A stretch of DNA of 9,082 nucleotides, from positions 1 to 9,082 of the forward strand of contig JAQULV010000031.1 of assembly GCA_028718405.1 (NCBI GenBank), in the 5' to 3' direction. Shown here in pieces: positions 1-6,345 of this stretch. How positions within the stretch are numbered: the first letter of the stretch is position 1; every line of letters starts with the position of its first letter. The stretch is from Smithellaceae bacterium. GTDB lineage: Bacteria > Desulfobacterota > Syntrophia > Syntrophales > JAQULV01. The notes below the pieces were generated by a model. The model was given only the letters and a program-made list of their open reading frames with translations. It was not told where the DNA came from and did no database searches. Position numbers and translations under genes: made by a program.

Positions 1-216
1 ACAAGGATCCTCGCTCCCATTATCGGCCGCGTTGCCTACCGAACCTTGAAAAAAGAGGAGACGCGCCTCGCCCAAGGCTGGACCTATGAGCCCCATTGCT
101 TCTATGAGAAGAATGCCGCGGCAAAGGCCCTGGAAGCGACGGAGGCTCAGAGGACGAAAGCCGGCCCGCGGAAGCAGCCCTGCTATATGGATGAACCGTC
201 ACCCGTATGCGATTGA
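1..216 (+). CDS. C-terminal fragment of an unrecognised protein (5' end outside window)
   Basis: Reading frame 1 is open from the first base to a TGA at 214-216, giving 71 residues that begin TRILAPIIGRVAYRTLKKEE. The fragment is basic and alanine-rich in its second half. It has two aromatic-rich patches (GWTYEPHCFYEKN around residues 28-40) and a short tail with two cysteines (KQPCYMDEPSPVCD). Codon use resembles the neighbouring genes, the frame stays open over its whole length and it ends just short of the convergent ndh gene, so I take it as a real gene end. I do not recognise the family and see no domain motif that would assign a function. It could be the tail of a cytosolic enzyme. No membrane segment is visible in this part. 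Confidence 0.6.
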   Translation, partial: TRILAPIIGRVAYRTLKKEETRLAQGWTYEPHCFYEKNAAAKALEATEAQRTKAGPRKQPCYMDEPSPVCD

Positions 217-221
217 CGGTT
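194..221. terminator. Candidate bidirectional hairpin between convergent genes
   Basis: A perfect 8-bp inverted repeat, AACCGTCA (194-201) and TGACGGTT (214-221), has a 12-nt loop. It lies across the stop codon of the left-edge gene and just before the end of the convergent ndh gene. Neither side is followed by a clear run of T, so it is at best a weak or Rho-assisted terminator. The call rests on position and symmetry only. Confidence 0.35.
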
Positions 222-222
222 T

Positions 223-1461
223 CTATATTAGACGCGAGGTGTCCCGCTTGAACAGAAAAGTGATGACCCAATCGGCCAGGATCTGCATGCGGTTCTTATA
301 GCGGGGAAGCATTGCCAGCTTGAATACCTTCCAGATCATCCAGGCGATGAAGCCGCGATACTTATGACCGTAGACCTCGCAAACCCCGGACATGAAGCCG
401 AGTGATGCCATGTCGCCGCGATAGTTGAAAAGGAAAGCAGGCCGCTCTTTGCCGACGGCAGCTCTTTTGATATCTGCCGCGACGTAGCTCGCCTGCTGGA
501 CCGCCACTGACGCCGTCGCCGCCAGCGCGGTGCCCGTCGTGGCGACCTGGGAACCGTCACCTATCGCATAAATGCCGCTGTAGCCTTTGGCCTGCAAGTT
601 CGGATCGACAACCACGCGGCCGCAGTTGTCTTTCTCCAGGATGGGCTTAAGATTCATCTCTCGGGCTTTGATGCCGCCCGTCCAGATCATGATACCTTTC
701 GGCAGACGCCGACCGTCGCCCAGATATATGAAACTCTCATCGACCTTCGCTACTGTCTTCTCGAACATCACTTCGACACCCATCTGCTTGAGTCTCTCCG
801 CCGCCACCCGGGATAGGTACAGGGGAAAGGACGGGAGCACCCTGTCGCAAGCCTCGATCAGATTGATTTTGATCTCGTTTCTTTTGATCTCCGGGTAGTC
901 ATGTTCCAGGATGATACTTACGAACTGGGCGATCTCGGCTACCAGCTCCACGCCCGTGCATCCGGCCCCTCCCACGTTTACGGTCAGGATGTCGCGTCTG
1001 ATGCCCTCGTCTTTTTCCATAGCAGCCCGTTCCAACATCCCGGTCAGACGGTTCCGCAATTCCGTGGCGTCGGTGATGGTCTTAAAGGTGGAGCAATTCT
1101 CGGCCAGGCCGGGAATTGAGTAAAAGTTGGACACACTGCCCGGGGCAAGGATCAGGTAATCGAAATGGAATATTCCGCTTCTCGTCACCATGGCCTTCTC
1201 GGCGAGAAGAACTTCCCTAACCTCCTCGTTGCGGAAATGTATGCGCCGCGGATCGAGAACCTTCCGGACAGGCACGACGATATGCCGTGCGTTGACGGAA
1301 CCCGTCGACATCTCGTGCATCATGGGTGTGTAAAGGAAGAAATTATTCTTGTCGAAAAGGGTTACCTCAAAAGCACCCCTTTTTTCTTTCATGAAGTGGA
1401 AGGCGGTATACAGCCCCGCGAAACCCGCTCCTAATATACCGACCTTCATTGCTCTTCCCAT
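223..1461 (-). CDS. ndh: Type II NADH:quinone oxidoreductase (NDH-2), FAD-dependent
   Basis: Single-subunit, non-proton-pumping NADH dehydrogenase that passes electrons from NADH through FAD to membrane quinone. With the ATG at 1459-1461 the protein has 412 residues, normal for the family. Visible motifs are an N-terminal FAD dinucleotide fold, GAGFAG (residues 11-16), a second nucleotide fold for NADH, VGGAGCTGVE (about 163-172), and the late FAD motif YAIGDGSQ (about 298-305). The last 50 residues (RGFIAWMIWKVFKLAMLPRYKNR through DWVITFLF to SRLI) match the amphipathic membrane-anchoring tail typical of NDH-2, so it should sit on the inner face of the membrane. The start is uncertain. An AGGGAG site (1478-1473) lies 5 nt from a TTG at 1467 and 11 nt from the ATG at 1461; a third choice is the ATG at 1449, directly before KVGIL. 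It lies 110 bp downstream of the ferredoxin-domain gene on the same strand and may be co-transcribed with hcp. Confidence 0.9.
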   Translation of the reverse strand: MGRAMKVGILGAGFAGLYTAFHFMKEKRGAFEVTLFDKNNFFLYTPMMHEMSTGSVNARHIVVPVRKVLDPRRIHFRNEEVREVLLAEKAMVTRSGIFHFDYLILAPGSVSNFYSIPGLAENCSTFKTITDATELRNRLTGMLERAAMEKDEGIRRDILTVNVGGAGCTGVELVAEIAQFVSIILEHDYPEIKRNEIKINLIEACDRVLPSFPLYLSRVAAERLKQMGVEVMFEKTVAKVDESFIYLGDGRRLPKGIMIWTGGIKAREMNLKPILEKDNCGRVVVDPNLQAKGYSGIYAIGDGSQVATTGTALAATASVAVQQASYVAADIKRAAVGKERPAFLFNYRGDMASLGFMSGVCEVYGHKYRGFIAWMIWKVFKLAMLPRYKNRMQILADWVITFLFKRDTSRLI

Positions 1462-1571
1462 CGGCAAGTCTTCTCCCTATTTATCAATGCCGTCGATGTT
1501 ATGAGGATAGATAATGGCCTCCCAAAGATCAAGCCCCATTCCGCCAGTTGCTGTGTCGAGAAGGACTTACT

Positions 1572-2318
1572 CTATGAGAGATGCTTCCTCGGCAGCGTGT
1601 CTTTCACGATATTGCCGCGAGAACCGATAACCACAACTTGCACAGGGAGGTCCTTTCCCGACGCGGCCAGGGCCTTCTGCACGATGACGGGCATCCCCTG
1701 GCAGCAGGGAACTTCCATCACCACGACCTTTATCGATCTGACGTCGTTTCCGGCAAAGATTCTCGCCAGCTTGTCTTCGTAGGCCGCAACATCGTCGAAT
1801 TTGGGACATCCCATGAGGATCGCCCTGCCTCTCAGGAATAAGCGGTGGAAGTTCGGGCAGGCCACGGCCGTGCAGTCGGCGGCGATCAGCAAATCCGCGT
1901 TCTTCAAGAAGCCGGCCGTCGGCGGTACCAATCTCAGTTGCACCGGCCAGTGACGAAGCTCGGAGGCGATATCATCTTCCTTTCCCGCCGATTCAGATGA
2001 ATGTCCTTTTCCGAACGTCTCGATGTGCGAGGAGGGACACCCGCACTCCAGGACCGGAAGTACTTCCCGATGATCGCCGGACAAATGTTCTTTAACCGCG
2101 TCCTCGTCAAAGGCGTCACTTAACTCTTCTACTACCGAAAGCGCCCCTCGCGGGCACTCACGCAGGCAGGCGCCCAAGCCGTCGCAGTATTTCTCGGCGA
2201 CGAGCCTGGCCTTCCCGTCAACGATCCTGATAGCGCCTTCAGCGCAGGAAGATACGCAAACGCCGCACCCGTCGCACTTGTCTTCATCGATCTTGACGAT
2301 CTTTCTTCTTGTTTTCAT
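1572..2318 (-). CDS. 4Fe-4S ferredoxin-domain protein with Cys-rich C-terminal domain, linked to Hcp
   Basis: 248-residue soluble iron-sulfur protein, probably an electron carrier. Residues 1-65 form a bacterial-type two-cluster ferredoxin domain. The first motif is complete (C15, C18, C21, C25). The second is CDGLGACLRECP (C45, C51, C55), with Leu48 where the second cysteine normally lies, so one cluster is short of a ligand. After an acidic linker (66-115) comes a conserved-looking domain starting at LRHWPVQLRL. It carries C149, C154, C171 (GCPKFDD) and the pair C205-C206 (MEVPCC); two more cysteines, C92 and C94, lie in the linker. I recall this architecture as a recurrent neighbour of hybrid cluster proteins in anaerobes, but its biochemistry is not known to me. 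The start is supported by AAGGAT upstream of the ATG at 2318. It follows hcp by 71 bp on the same strand, which suggests it is the Hcp electron donor in place of the Hcr reductase used by enterobacteria; that role is inference. Confidence 0.85.
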   Translation of the reverse strand: MKTRRKIVKIDEDKCDGCGVCVSSCAEGAIRIVDGKARLVAEKYCDGLGACLRECPRGALSVVEELSDAFDEDAVKEHLSGDHREVLPVLECGCPSSHIETFGKGHSSESAGKEDDIASELRHWPVQLRLVPPTAGFLKNADLLIAADCTAVACPNFHRLFLRGRAILMGCPKFDDVAAYEDKLARIFAGNDVRSIKVVVMEVPCCQGMPVIVQKALAASGKDLPVQVVVIGSRGNIVKDTLPRKHLS

Positions 2319-2345
2319 GGGCGGTATCCTTTTCCTTAAACAACC

Positions 2346-2374
2346 CCGGGCAAGGCTCTGATGTCCCTGCCCGG
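2346..2374 (-). promoter_or_regulatory. GC-rich hairpin between hcp and the ferredoxin-domain gene
   Basis: CCGGGCA (2346-2352) pairs with TGCCCGG (2368-2374). Across an A/C mismatch the stem can extend by two more G-C pairs, leaving a loop of about 9 nt. It sits in the 71-bp gap after the hcp stop codon. In the direction of transcription it is followed by GGTTGTTTAAGG, not a clean T-run, so it may be a leaky terminator or an mRNA-stabilising structure that sets the hcp-to-ferredoxin ratio. Its function is not proven. Confidence 0.4.
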
Positions 2375-2389
2375 CCTACATATCAGGTT

Positions 2390-4018
2390 TTAACCGAGGA
2401 TCGCCCTCAGATCCTCATCGGCTGTCGTGATCGGTTTAATCGCGAAATTCTTTACCAGGACATCCAAAACGTTGGGCGTAATGAATGCCGGGAGGGACGG
2501 TCCCAGGCGGATATCCCTGATCCCCAGGTGGAACAGTGTCAGCAAGATCGCCACCGCCTTCTGTTCGTACCACGACAGGATAAAGGATAATGGCAGCTCG
2601 TTTACCCCGACGCCGAAAGCATTTGCCAAGGCTACAGCGATCTGGATGGCCGAGTATGCGTCGTTACACTGCCCGATGTCAAGGAGTCTCGGAATGCCGC
2701 CGATATCACCCAGTTTCTTATCGAAGAACCGGAACTTCCCGCAGGCGAGGGTCAGAACCACACAATCGTCCGGAACCTTTTCCACAAATTCCGTGTAATA
2801 GTTGCGCCCCGGCTTCGCGCCGTCACAACCCGCCACCAGGAAGAATCTTTTGATCTTACCTTCCTTGACGGCCGCGATCACTTTATCCGCCACACTCAGG
2901 ACGGCGTTTCTGGCGAACCCCGTCATGACAGTATCTCCCGGCACGTCTTCCGCAAACCCCGGCAGGGCCAAAGCCCTTTCAATCGCCGGTGTGAAAGCAC
3001 CATCCTTGATGTGTACGACCCCCGGCCAGCCTACGATGCCGCTCGTGAAAATGTTTTTATCATAGGTGGGAAGAGCTTTCTGGATGCAGTTGGTCGTCAT
3101 GACGATCGCCCCGGGAAAGGCGGCAAACTCCTGGTGCTGATTCTGCCATGCCGTGCCATAGTGACCGTAGAAATGCGGATACTTCTTCAACTCCGGATAG
3201 CCGTGACAGGGCAGCATCTCGCCGTGGGTGTATACAAATATGCCCTTCCCTTCCGTCTGCTTGAGTATCTCCTCCATATCCTTCAGATCGTGGCCCGATA
3301 CGAGGAGGGCCTTGCCCTTCTTTGCCCCCAACGGGACCTGCGTTGGCACGGGATGACCGTAAGTGCCCGTGTTCGCTTCGTCCAGGATTTCCATGACCCG
3401 AAGGTTTACCTCACCACATTTTAAGACGAGGGAAAGAGCATCCGGCAGAGAAAGGCTGTTATCAAGTGTTGCCGCCAGCCCCTCCTGAATGAAGGCATAG
3501 ACGGCGTCGTCTTCTCTTCCCAGGATACAGGCATGATCAGCGTAAGCGGCGACTCCCTTGATGCCATAGATGAGGGTCTGCTTCAGTGAATGGACATCAG
3601 GATCGGCAGTGTCATCATTTTTTACGCCGACCTCTGCACCCTGTTTCACCAGCCCTTCCATAGAATCGGCCGTTATCAAGAATGCCGCCTCATGACGAAA
3701 ATCCGTTTTTCCCCCCGCTCTCCTGACTTCTTCTTCCAGACGTCTGCGGATCGCGACGGTCTTTTTGATTAGCGCCGCGATGTCTTCCGGATCGAAATTC
3801 ACATTTGTCAGGGTACTAAAGAGGGCATGAACCGTGAAACGATCGGCCTCGCGATCCTCCCTACCCAACCTTCTCGACTCCACTCCAACGCTGGCAAGCC
3901 CCTTCAGGGCATAGACCAGCAAGTCTTGCAAGGCAGCCACATCCGCCTTCTTCCCGCAGACACCGGCGACTGTACAACCTACTCCCTTCGCCGTCTGTTC
4001 ACACTGGTAACAAAACAT
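2390..4018 (-). CDS. hcp: Hybrid cluster protein (hydroxylamine reductase), class I
   Basis: 542-residue cytosolic iron-sulfur protein. The family reduces hydroxylamine in vitro and is implicated in NO detoxification (NO to N2O) and protein S-nitrosylation. The N-terminal cluster motif is C3-x2-C6-x8-C15-x5-C21, the spacing of class I enzymes from strict anaerobes. All expected ligands of the hybrid Fe-S-O cluster are present: H243, E267, C311, C398 (GCDGAKPG, the persulfide position), C426, C451 and E485, plus K487. They run in register with the Desulfovibrio protein, so the enzyme should be active. The length is normal. The start is secure: GAGGAGG lies 7 nt before the ATG at 4018. The gene leads the minus-strand hcp-ferredoxin(-ndh) group. 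Its upstream region holds an FNR/HcpR-type palindrome at 4099-4112, which suggests activation by a Crp/Fnr regulator such as the one at 7010-7693. Confidence 0.97.
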   Translation of the reverse strand: MFCYQCEQTAKGVGCTVAGVCGKKADVAALQDLLVYALKGLASVGVESRRLGREDREADRFTVHALFSTLTNVNFDPEDIAALIKKTVAIRRRLEEEVRRAGGKTDFRHEAAFLITADSMEGLVKQGAEVGVKNDDTADPDVHSLKQTLIYGIKGVAAYADHACILGREDDAVYAFIQEGLAATLDNSLSLPDALSLVLKCGEVNLRVMEILDEANTGTYGHPVPTQVPLGAKKGKALLVSGHDLKDMEEILKQTEGKGIFVYTHGEMLPCHGYPELKKYPHFYGHYGTAWQNQHQEFAAFPGAIVMTTNCIQKALPTYDKNIFTSGIVGWPGVVHIKDGAFTPAIERALALPGFAEDVPGDTVMTGFARNAVLSVADKVIAAVKEGKIKRFFLVAGCDGAKPGRNYYTEFVEKVPDDCVVLTLACGKFRFFDKKLGDIGGIPRLLDIGQCNDAYSAIQIAVALANAFGVGVNELPLSFILSWYEQKAVAILLTLFHLGIRDIRLGPSLPAFITPNVLDVLVKNFAIKPITTADEDLRAILG

Positions 4019-4047
4019 GGTCTTTCCTCCTCAGCTATTATGATTGC

Positions 4048-4060
4048 CGGCCCATGGCCG
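4048..4060 (-). other. Small hairpin in hcp leader
   Basis: CGGCC (4048-4052) and GGCCG (4056-4060) form a 5-bp G-C stem with a 3-nt loop. It lies in the hcp 5' untranslated region, a few bases downstream of the start point predicted from the class II promoter model. It could protect the 5' end of the mRNA. No known riboswitch is recognised. Confidence 0.25.
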
Positions 4061-4063
4061 TCT

Positions 4064-4083
4064 GAGGTCATCTATAGATAATA
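4064..4083 (-). promoter_or_regulatory. Predicted hcp promoter (-10 region to start point)
   Basis: On the minus strand TATAGA (4076-4071) starts 29 nt after the centre of the palindrome at 4099-4112. This places the activator site at -41.5 and the transcription start near 4064, with a leader of about 45 nt. An overlapping alternative box, TATTAT (4083-4078), is closer to consensus but would put the site at -34.5. No separate -35 hexamer is seen, as expected for a class II activated promoter. Confidence 0.5.
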
Positions 4084-4098
4084 TTGCCGCCGTCATCC

Positions 4099-4112
4099 TT
4101 GACTTAAGTCAA
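4099..4112. promoter_or_regulatory. FNR/HcpR-type operator palindrome upstream of hcp
   Basis: TTGACTTAAGTCAA is a perfect 14-bp palindrome. It fits the TTGAY-N4-RTCAA layout of FNR-family sites, and its TTGAC/GTCAA half-sites are those I recall for HcpR sites in sulfate- and metal-reducing Deltaproteobacteria. It is 80 bp upstream of the hcp ATG and 220 bp upstream of htrA, so hcp is the likelier target. A/T tracts flank it on the far side. A matching regulator with an ETLSR recognition helix is encoded at 7010-7693. I found no second full copy of this palindrome in the window's intergenic regions. Confidence 0.65.
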
Positions 4113-4182
4113 AAAAGAGCTTTTTATATGCCAACCTGAAAAAATTCATCCGCTTTTGCCTATACAAATCTTTCCCCTTCTA

Positions 4183-4191
4183 TGGCATAAT
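4183..4191 (+). promoter_or_regulatory. Possible extended -10 promoter for htrA
   Basis: TGGCATAAT fits an extended -10 element (TG, one base, then CATAAT, 5 of 6 to consensus) in the A+T-rich part of the gap. No good -35 hexamer lies at 16-18 bp. I saw no convincing heat-shock (sigma-32) or sigma-E promoter, although HtrA genes are often controlled by such factors. This is a weak call. Confidence 0.3.
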
Positions 4192-4332
4192 ATTATCAGT
4201 TCATCGGATGTACCGTTTACAGTCAGCTGTTCCGATAAGATTATCTTCGCGTATACCGGCAAGTATCTTCTCCGAGGCTTGGTCTTGTGAATCACATCTA
4301 TTCAAAAAATAATTCCCTTCAGGAGGAAGGTC

Positions 4333-5775
4333 ATGATGTCCAAACCCAAAATCGCGGCGCTCGTCGTAACGGTCCTCTTCATCGGCCTGATTATCGGGCT
4401 GGTGGTCTCGTCCAACCTCGACTTGTCCAGTCGGGGGCATACGGAGATATCAAAAGATTCCATCGAACTCCTCTCCAGGATCGATGCTGCAACAGCCGAG
4501 GTCGCTGCCGCAGCCAAACCATTTGTCGTCAATATCTCCTCCACCATGATTGTTCATCAGCAGGCTCCGCCCGATCTCTTTTATCAAGACCCCCTTCTTC
4601 GTCAGTTCTTCAGTGACCAATTCGGCCAGGACTTCCCCCGCGATTATAAGGAGTCGGGTCTCGGTTCCGGCGTCATCGTCAGCCAGGACGGTTACATCCT
4701 CACCAACAACCATGTCGTAGAAGGCGCGGAAGACATCCGTGTCAGGCTCGGCGACAAACGGGAGTACACGGGTACCGTCGTCGGCGCGGATGCAAAGACC
4801 GACCTCGCCGTCGTCAAGATCGCCGCCGTCGGTCTTCCCGTGGCGACAATGGGCGATTCGGATAAACTCCGGGTCGGCGACCGCGTGATCGCCGTGGGAA
4901 ATCCGTTCGGCCTCAACCAGACGGTGACCACCGGAATCATAAGCGCCAAAGGAAGGGCCGATGTCGGTATTGCCGACTATGAGGATTTCATCCAGACTGA
5001 TGCCCCCATCAATCCCGGCAACTCGGGTGGTGCCCTCGTGAACATCCGGGGTGAGCTGATCGGAATCAACACGGCGATCGTCAGCTCATCCGGTGGCTAC
5101 CAGGGAATCGGTTTCGCCATACCGAGCAACATGGCTAAGGTCGTGATGGAAAGCCTCATCAAACGCGGCAAGGTCGTCAGAGGCTGGTTGGGTGTTTCGA
5201 TCCAATCCTTGAGTCCCGATCTCGCCAAGCAGTTGCGAATAAAGAATGCCAAGGGCGCGCTTGTTTCCGACGTCATGGAAAAGAGCCCCGCGGAAAAAGC
5301 AGGTTTGAAGAGAAGGGACGTCATCGTCGGTTATGACGACAAAGCCGTCGACGACCCGACGACTTTGAAGAACATGGTAGCCAGCACGCCTCCCGGCAAG
5401 GACGTAACCATCAGGTATCTACGGGAAGGTACTGAAAAGGCCCTCACGGTTCATATTGAAGAAACACCCCTTAGCATGAAGACTGCGGCTTTAGCCGAGA
5501 ACAAGCTGCGGGGAGTGAGCGTACAGGACCTCTCGCCGAGGATCAGAAAGGCCTTGTCTCTGCCTCGAAAACTTAACGGCGTACTGGTGACCGGCGTGGA
5601 CAACGACAGTCCAGCCGCCGGTGTATTGCATACGGGAGACGTCATAACCGAAATAAACAAAGAGGATATAGGAAGCGTGCGCGACTTCAAGGCCGCCGTT
5701 TCCGCCAGCGGAACTGACCAGGATATCCTCGTCCTTGTCTACAGAAAAGGATCTATGTTCTATGTGACCATGTAG
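4333..5775 (+). CDS. htrA: HtrA/DegP-type periplasmic serine protease with two PDZ domains
   Basis: 480-residue envelope protease/chaperone that degrades misfolded exported proteins. A hydrophobic segment at about residues 6-25 (IAALVVTVLFIGLIIGLVV) after a short basic start is a signal peptide or signal anchor; no clear AxA cleavage site follows, so it may stay membrane-tethered. The trypsin-like domain has a complete triad: H127 (TNNHVVE), D157 (KTDLAVVKI) and S231 (NPGNSGGALV). PDZ1 spans about 283-373 (begins RGWLGVSIQ) and PDZ2 about 390-478 (begins LRGVSVQDL), the usual DegP/DegQ order. The long Q-linker of E. coli DegP is absent and the loop before the active-site His is short, so it is closer to DegQ/DegS-like forms. 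Two ATGs in tandem (4333, 4336) follow AGGAGG at 4321-4326; either could serve. It is divergent from hcp and convergent with the erythrin gene, and appears to be a single-gene unit. Confidence 0.95.
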   Translation: MMSKPKIAALVVTVLFIGLIIGLVVSSNLDLSSRGHTEISKDSIELLSRIDAATAEVAAAAKPFVVNISSTMIVHQQAPPDLFYQDPLLRQFFSDQFGQDFPRDYKESGLGSGVIVSQDGYILTNNHVVEGAEDIRVRLGDKREYTGTVVGADAKTDLAVVKIAAVGLPVATMGDSDKLRVGDRVIAVGNPFGLNQTVTTGIISAKGRADVGIADYEDFIQTDAPINPGNSGGALVNIRGELIGINTAIVSSSGGYQGIGFAIPSNMAKVVMESLIKRGKVVRGWLGVSIQSLSPDLAKQLRIKNAKGALVSDVMEKSPAEKAGLKRRDVIVGYDDKAVDDPTTLKNMVASTPPGKDVTIRYLREGTEKALTVHIEETPLSMKTAALAENKLRGVSVQDLSPRIRKALSLPRKLNGVLVTGVDNDSPAAGVLHTGDVITEINKEDIGSVRDFKAAVSASGTDQDILVLVYRKGSMFYVTM

Positions 5776-5776
5776 T

Positions 5777-5807
5777 AGCGCACTCTCCAAAAGCGCGGTG
5801 TCGCTTT
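5777..5807. terminator. Candidate bidirectional terminator between htrA and erythrin gene
   Basis: AGCGCAC (5777-5783) can pair with GTG-T-CGCT (5798-5805), giving a 7-bp stem with one bulged T, and is followed on the + strand by two more T. An alternative 4-bp GCGC stem exists inside the same region. It lies in the 30-bp gap between two convergent stop codons. The T-tract is short, so it is a modest candidate. Confidence 0.35.
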
Positions 5808-6324
5808 AGGCCCCGTCCAGGATCGTGTTCTCCTGTTTTCTGAACCAGGAGACGGGATCGAGGAAGTATTCCTCCGTGTCTTTAAGCGACTGGTAGTGCT
5901 CGTGCTCAATCGACACCAGCAAGGCAAAGAAGGCTTTCTCCTTTTCATCGCCGGAGCCGTCGCGTAGTTTTGCGTAGTGCGACTCCCCCTTGGCTTCGAA
6001 ATCCGCCGCCTTATGTATGGCCGCCAAGTCGTCGCTATCCGCCGGGGGCATCTCCGCGGCCTTCTTCAGCAACTCCTGCAACATCCCCTTCACGGCCGTA
6101 CCCTTAACCTGCAGCGGGAGCGTTTCCGGCCACAGCTGCTGCCTTGTCCAAACGGCGTGCAGTTCCTTCAACCTTTCATAGTGCTCCGTCTCTTCATCGG
6201 CAATCTTCCTGAACATGGCAGCCCCCACAGGATTTGCGGTCCGGGACGCATTGGCCAAATAGAATTCCCTCTCCCGCAATTCGTTCGCTAGAGCCACCTC
6301 CAGGGCATTAAGTCTTTCTTTCAT
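5806..6324 (-). CDS. Rubrerythrin-like di-iron protein (ferritin-like, no rubredoxin domain)
   Basis: 172-residue four-helix-bundle protein of the ferritin-like/rubrerythrin superfamily. The di-iron ligands follow the family pattern: E15 in ANELREREFY, the ExxH motif E45-x-x-H48 (EETEHY), E110 in FEAKGESHY, and the second ExxH E140-x-x-H143 (EHEHY). The tail EEYFLDPVSWFRKQE is typical of short erythrins. It contains no cysteine, so the rubredoxin domain of classical rubrerythrin is missing and electrons must come from another protein. The likely role is peroxide or oxygen scavenging in the cytosol, by analogy with the family. GGAGAG lies 6-8 nt before the ATG at 6324. It follows the hemerythrin gene by 21 bp on the same strand, hence an operon. 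An iron-storage or sensing role cannot be excluded. Confidence 0.85.
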   Translation of the reverse strand: MKERLNALEVALANELREREFYLANASRTANPVGAAMFRKIADEETEHYERLKELHAVWTRQQLWPETLPLQVKGTAVKGMLQELLKKAAEMPPADSDDLAAIHKAADFEAKGESHYAKLRDGSGDEKEKAFFALLVSIEHEHYQSLKDTEEYFLDPVSWFRKQENTILDGA

Positions 6325-6345
6325 CGTCTCTCTCCTGCTCTGTCC

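Larger units (their letters stand above)
4019..4332. other. Divergent regulatory region between hcp and htrA
   Basis: This 314-bp stretch has no convincing gene. The hcp-proximal third holds the leader, promoter and palindrome listed separately. The middle (about 4113-4200) is A+T-rich and probably carries the htrA promoter. The remainder (4200-4320) would be an htrA leader of about 130 nt in which I recognise no riboswitch or conserved structure. A 34-codon ATG frame (4208-4312) is present but lacks a ribosome binding site. Confidence 0.6.

Noticed and set aside
1468..1571. Possible promoter or terminator between the ferredoxin-domain gene and ndh
   Set aside because: Only a 5-bp AATGG/CCATT stem with a long loop and no paired -35/-10 hexamers were found, so nothing definite can be called.
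3011..3424. 137-residue + strand frame opposite hcp
   Set aside because: hcp on the minus strand has every expected ligand across this stretch; the opposite frame has no ribosome site or known motif.
4111..4126. A-tract/GAGC/T-tract symmetry near the hcp palindrome as a terminator
   Set aside because: An all-A:T stem of 5 bp is not stable and no gene ends there; better read as A+T-rich promoter flank.
4208..4312. 34-codon ATG frame in the htrA leader region (MYRLQSAVPIRL...)
   Set aside because: It has no Shine-Dalgarno site upstream and no recognisable motif; chance frames of this size are common.
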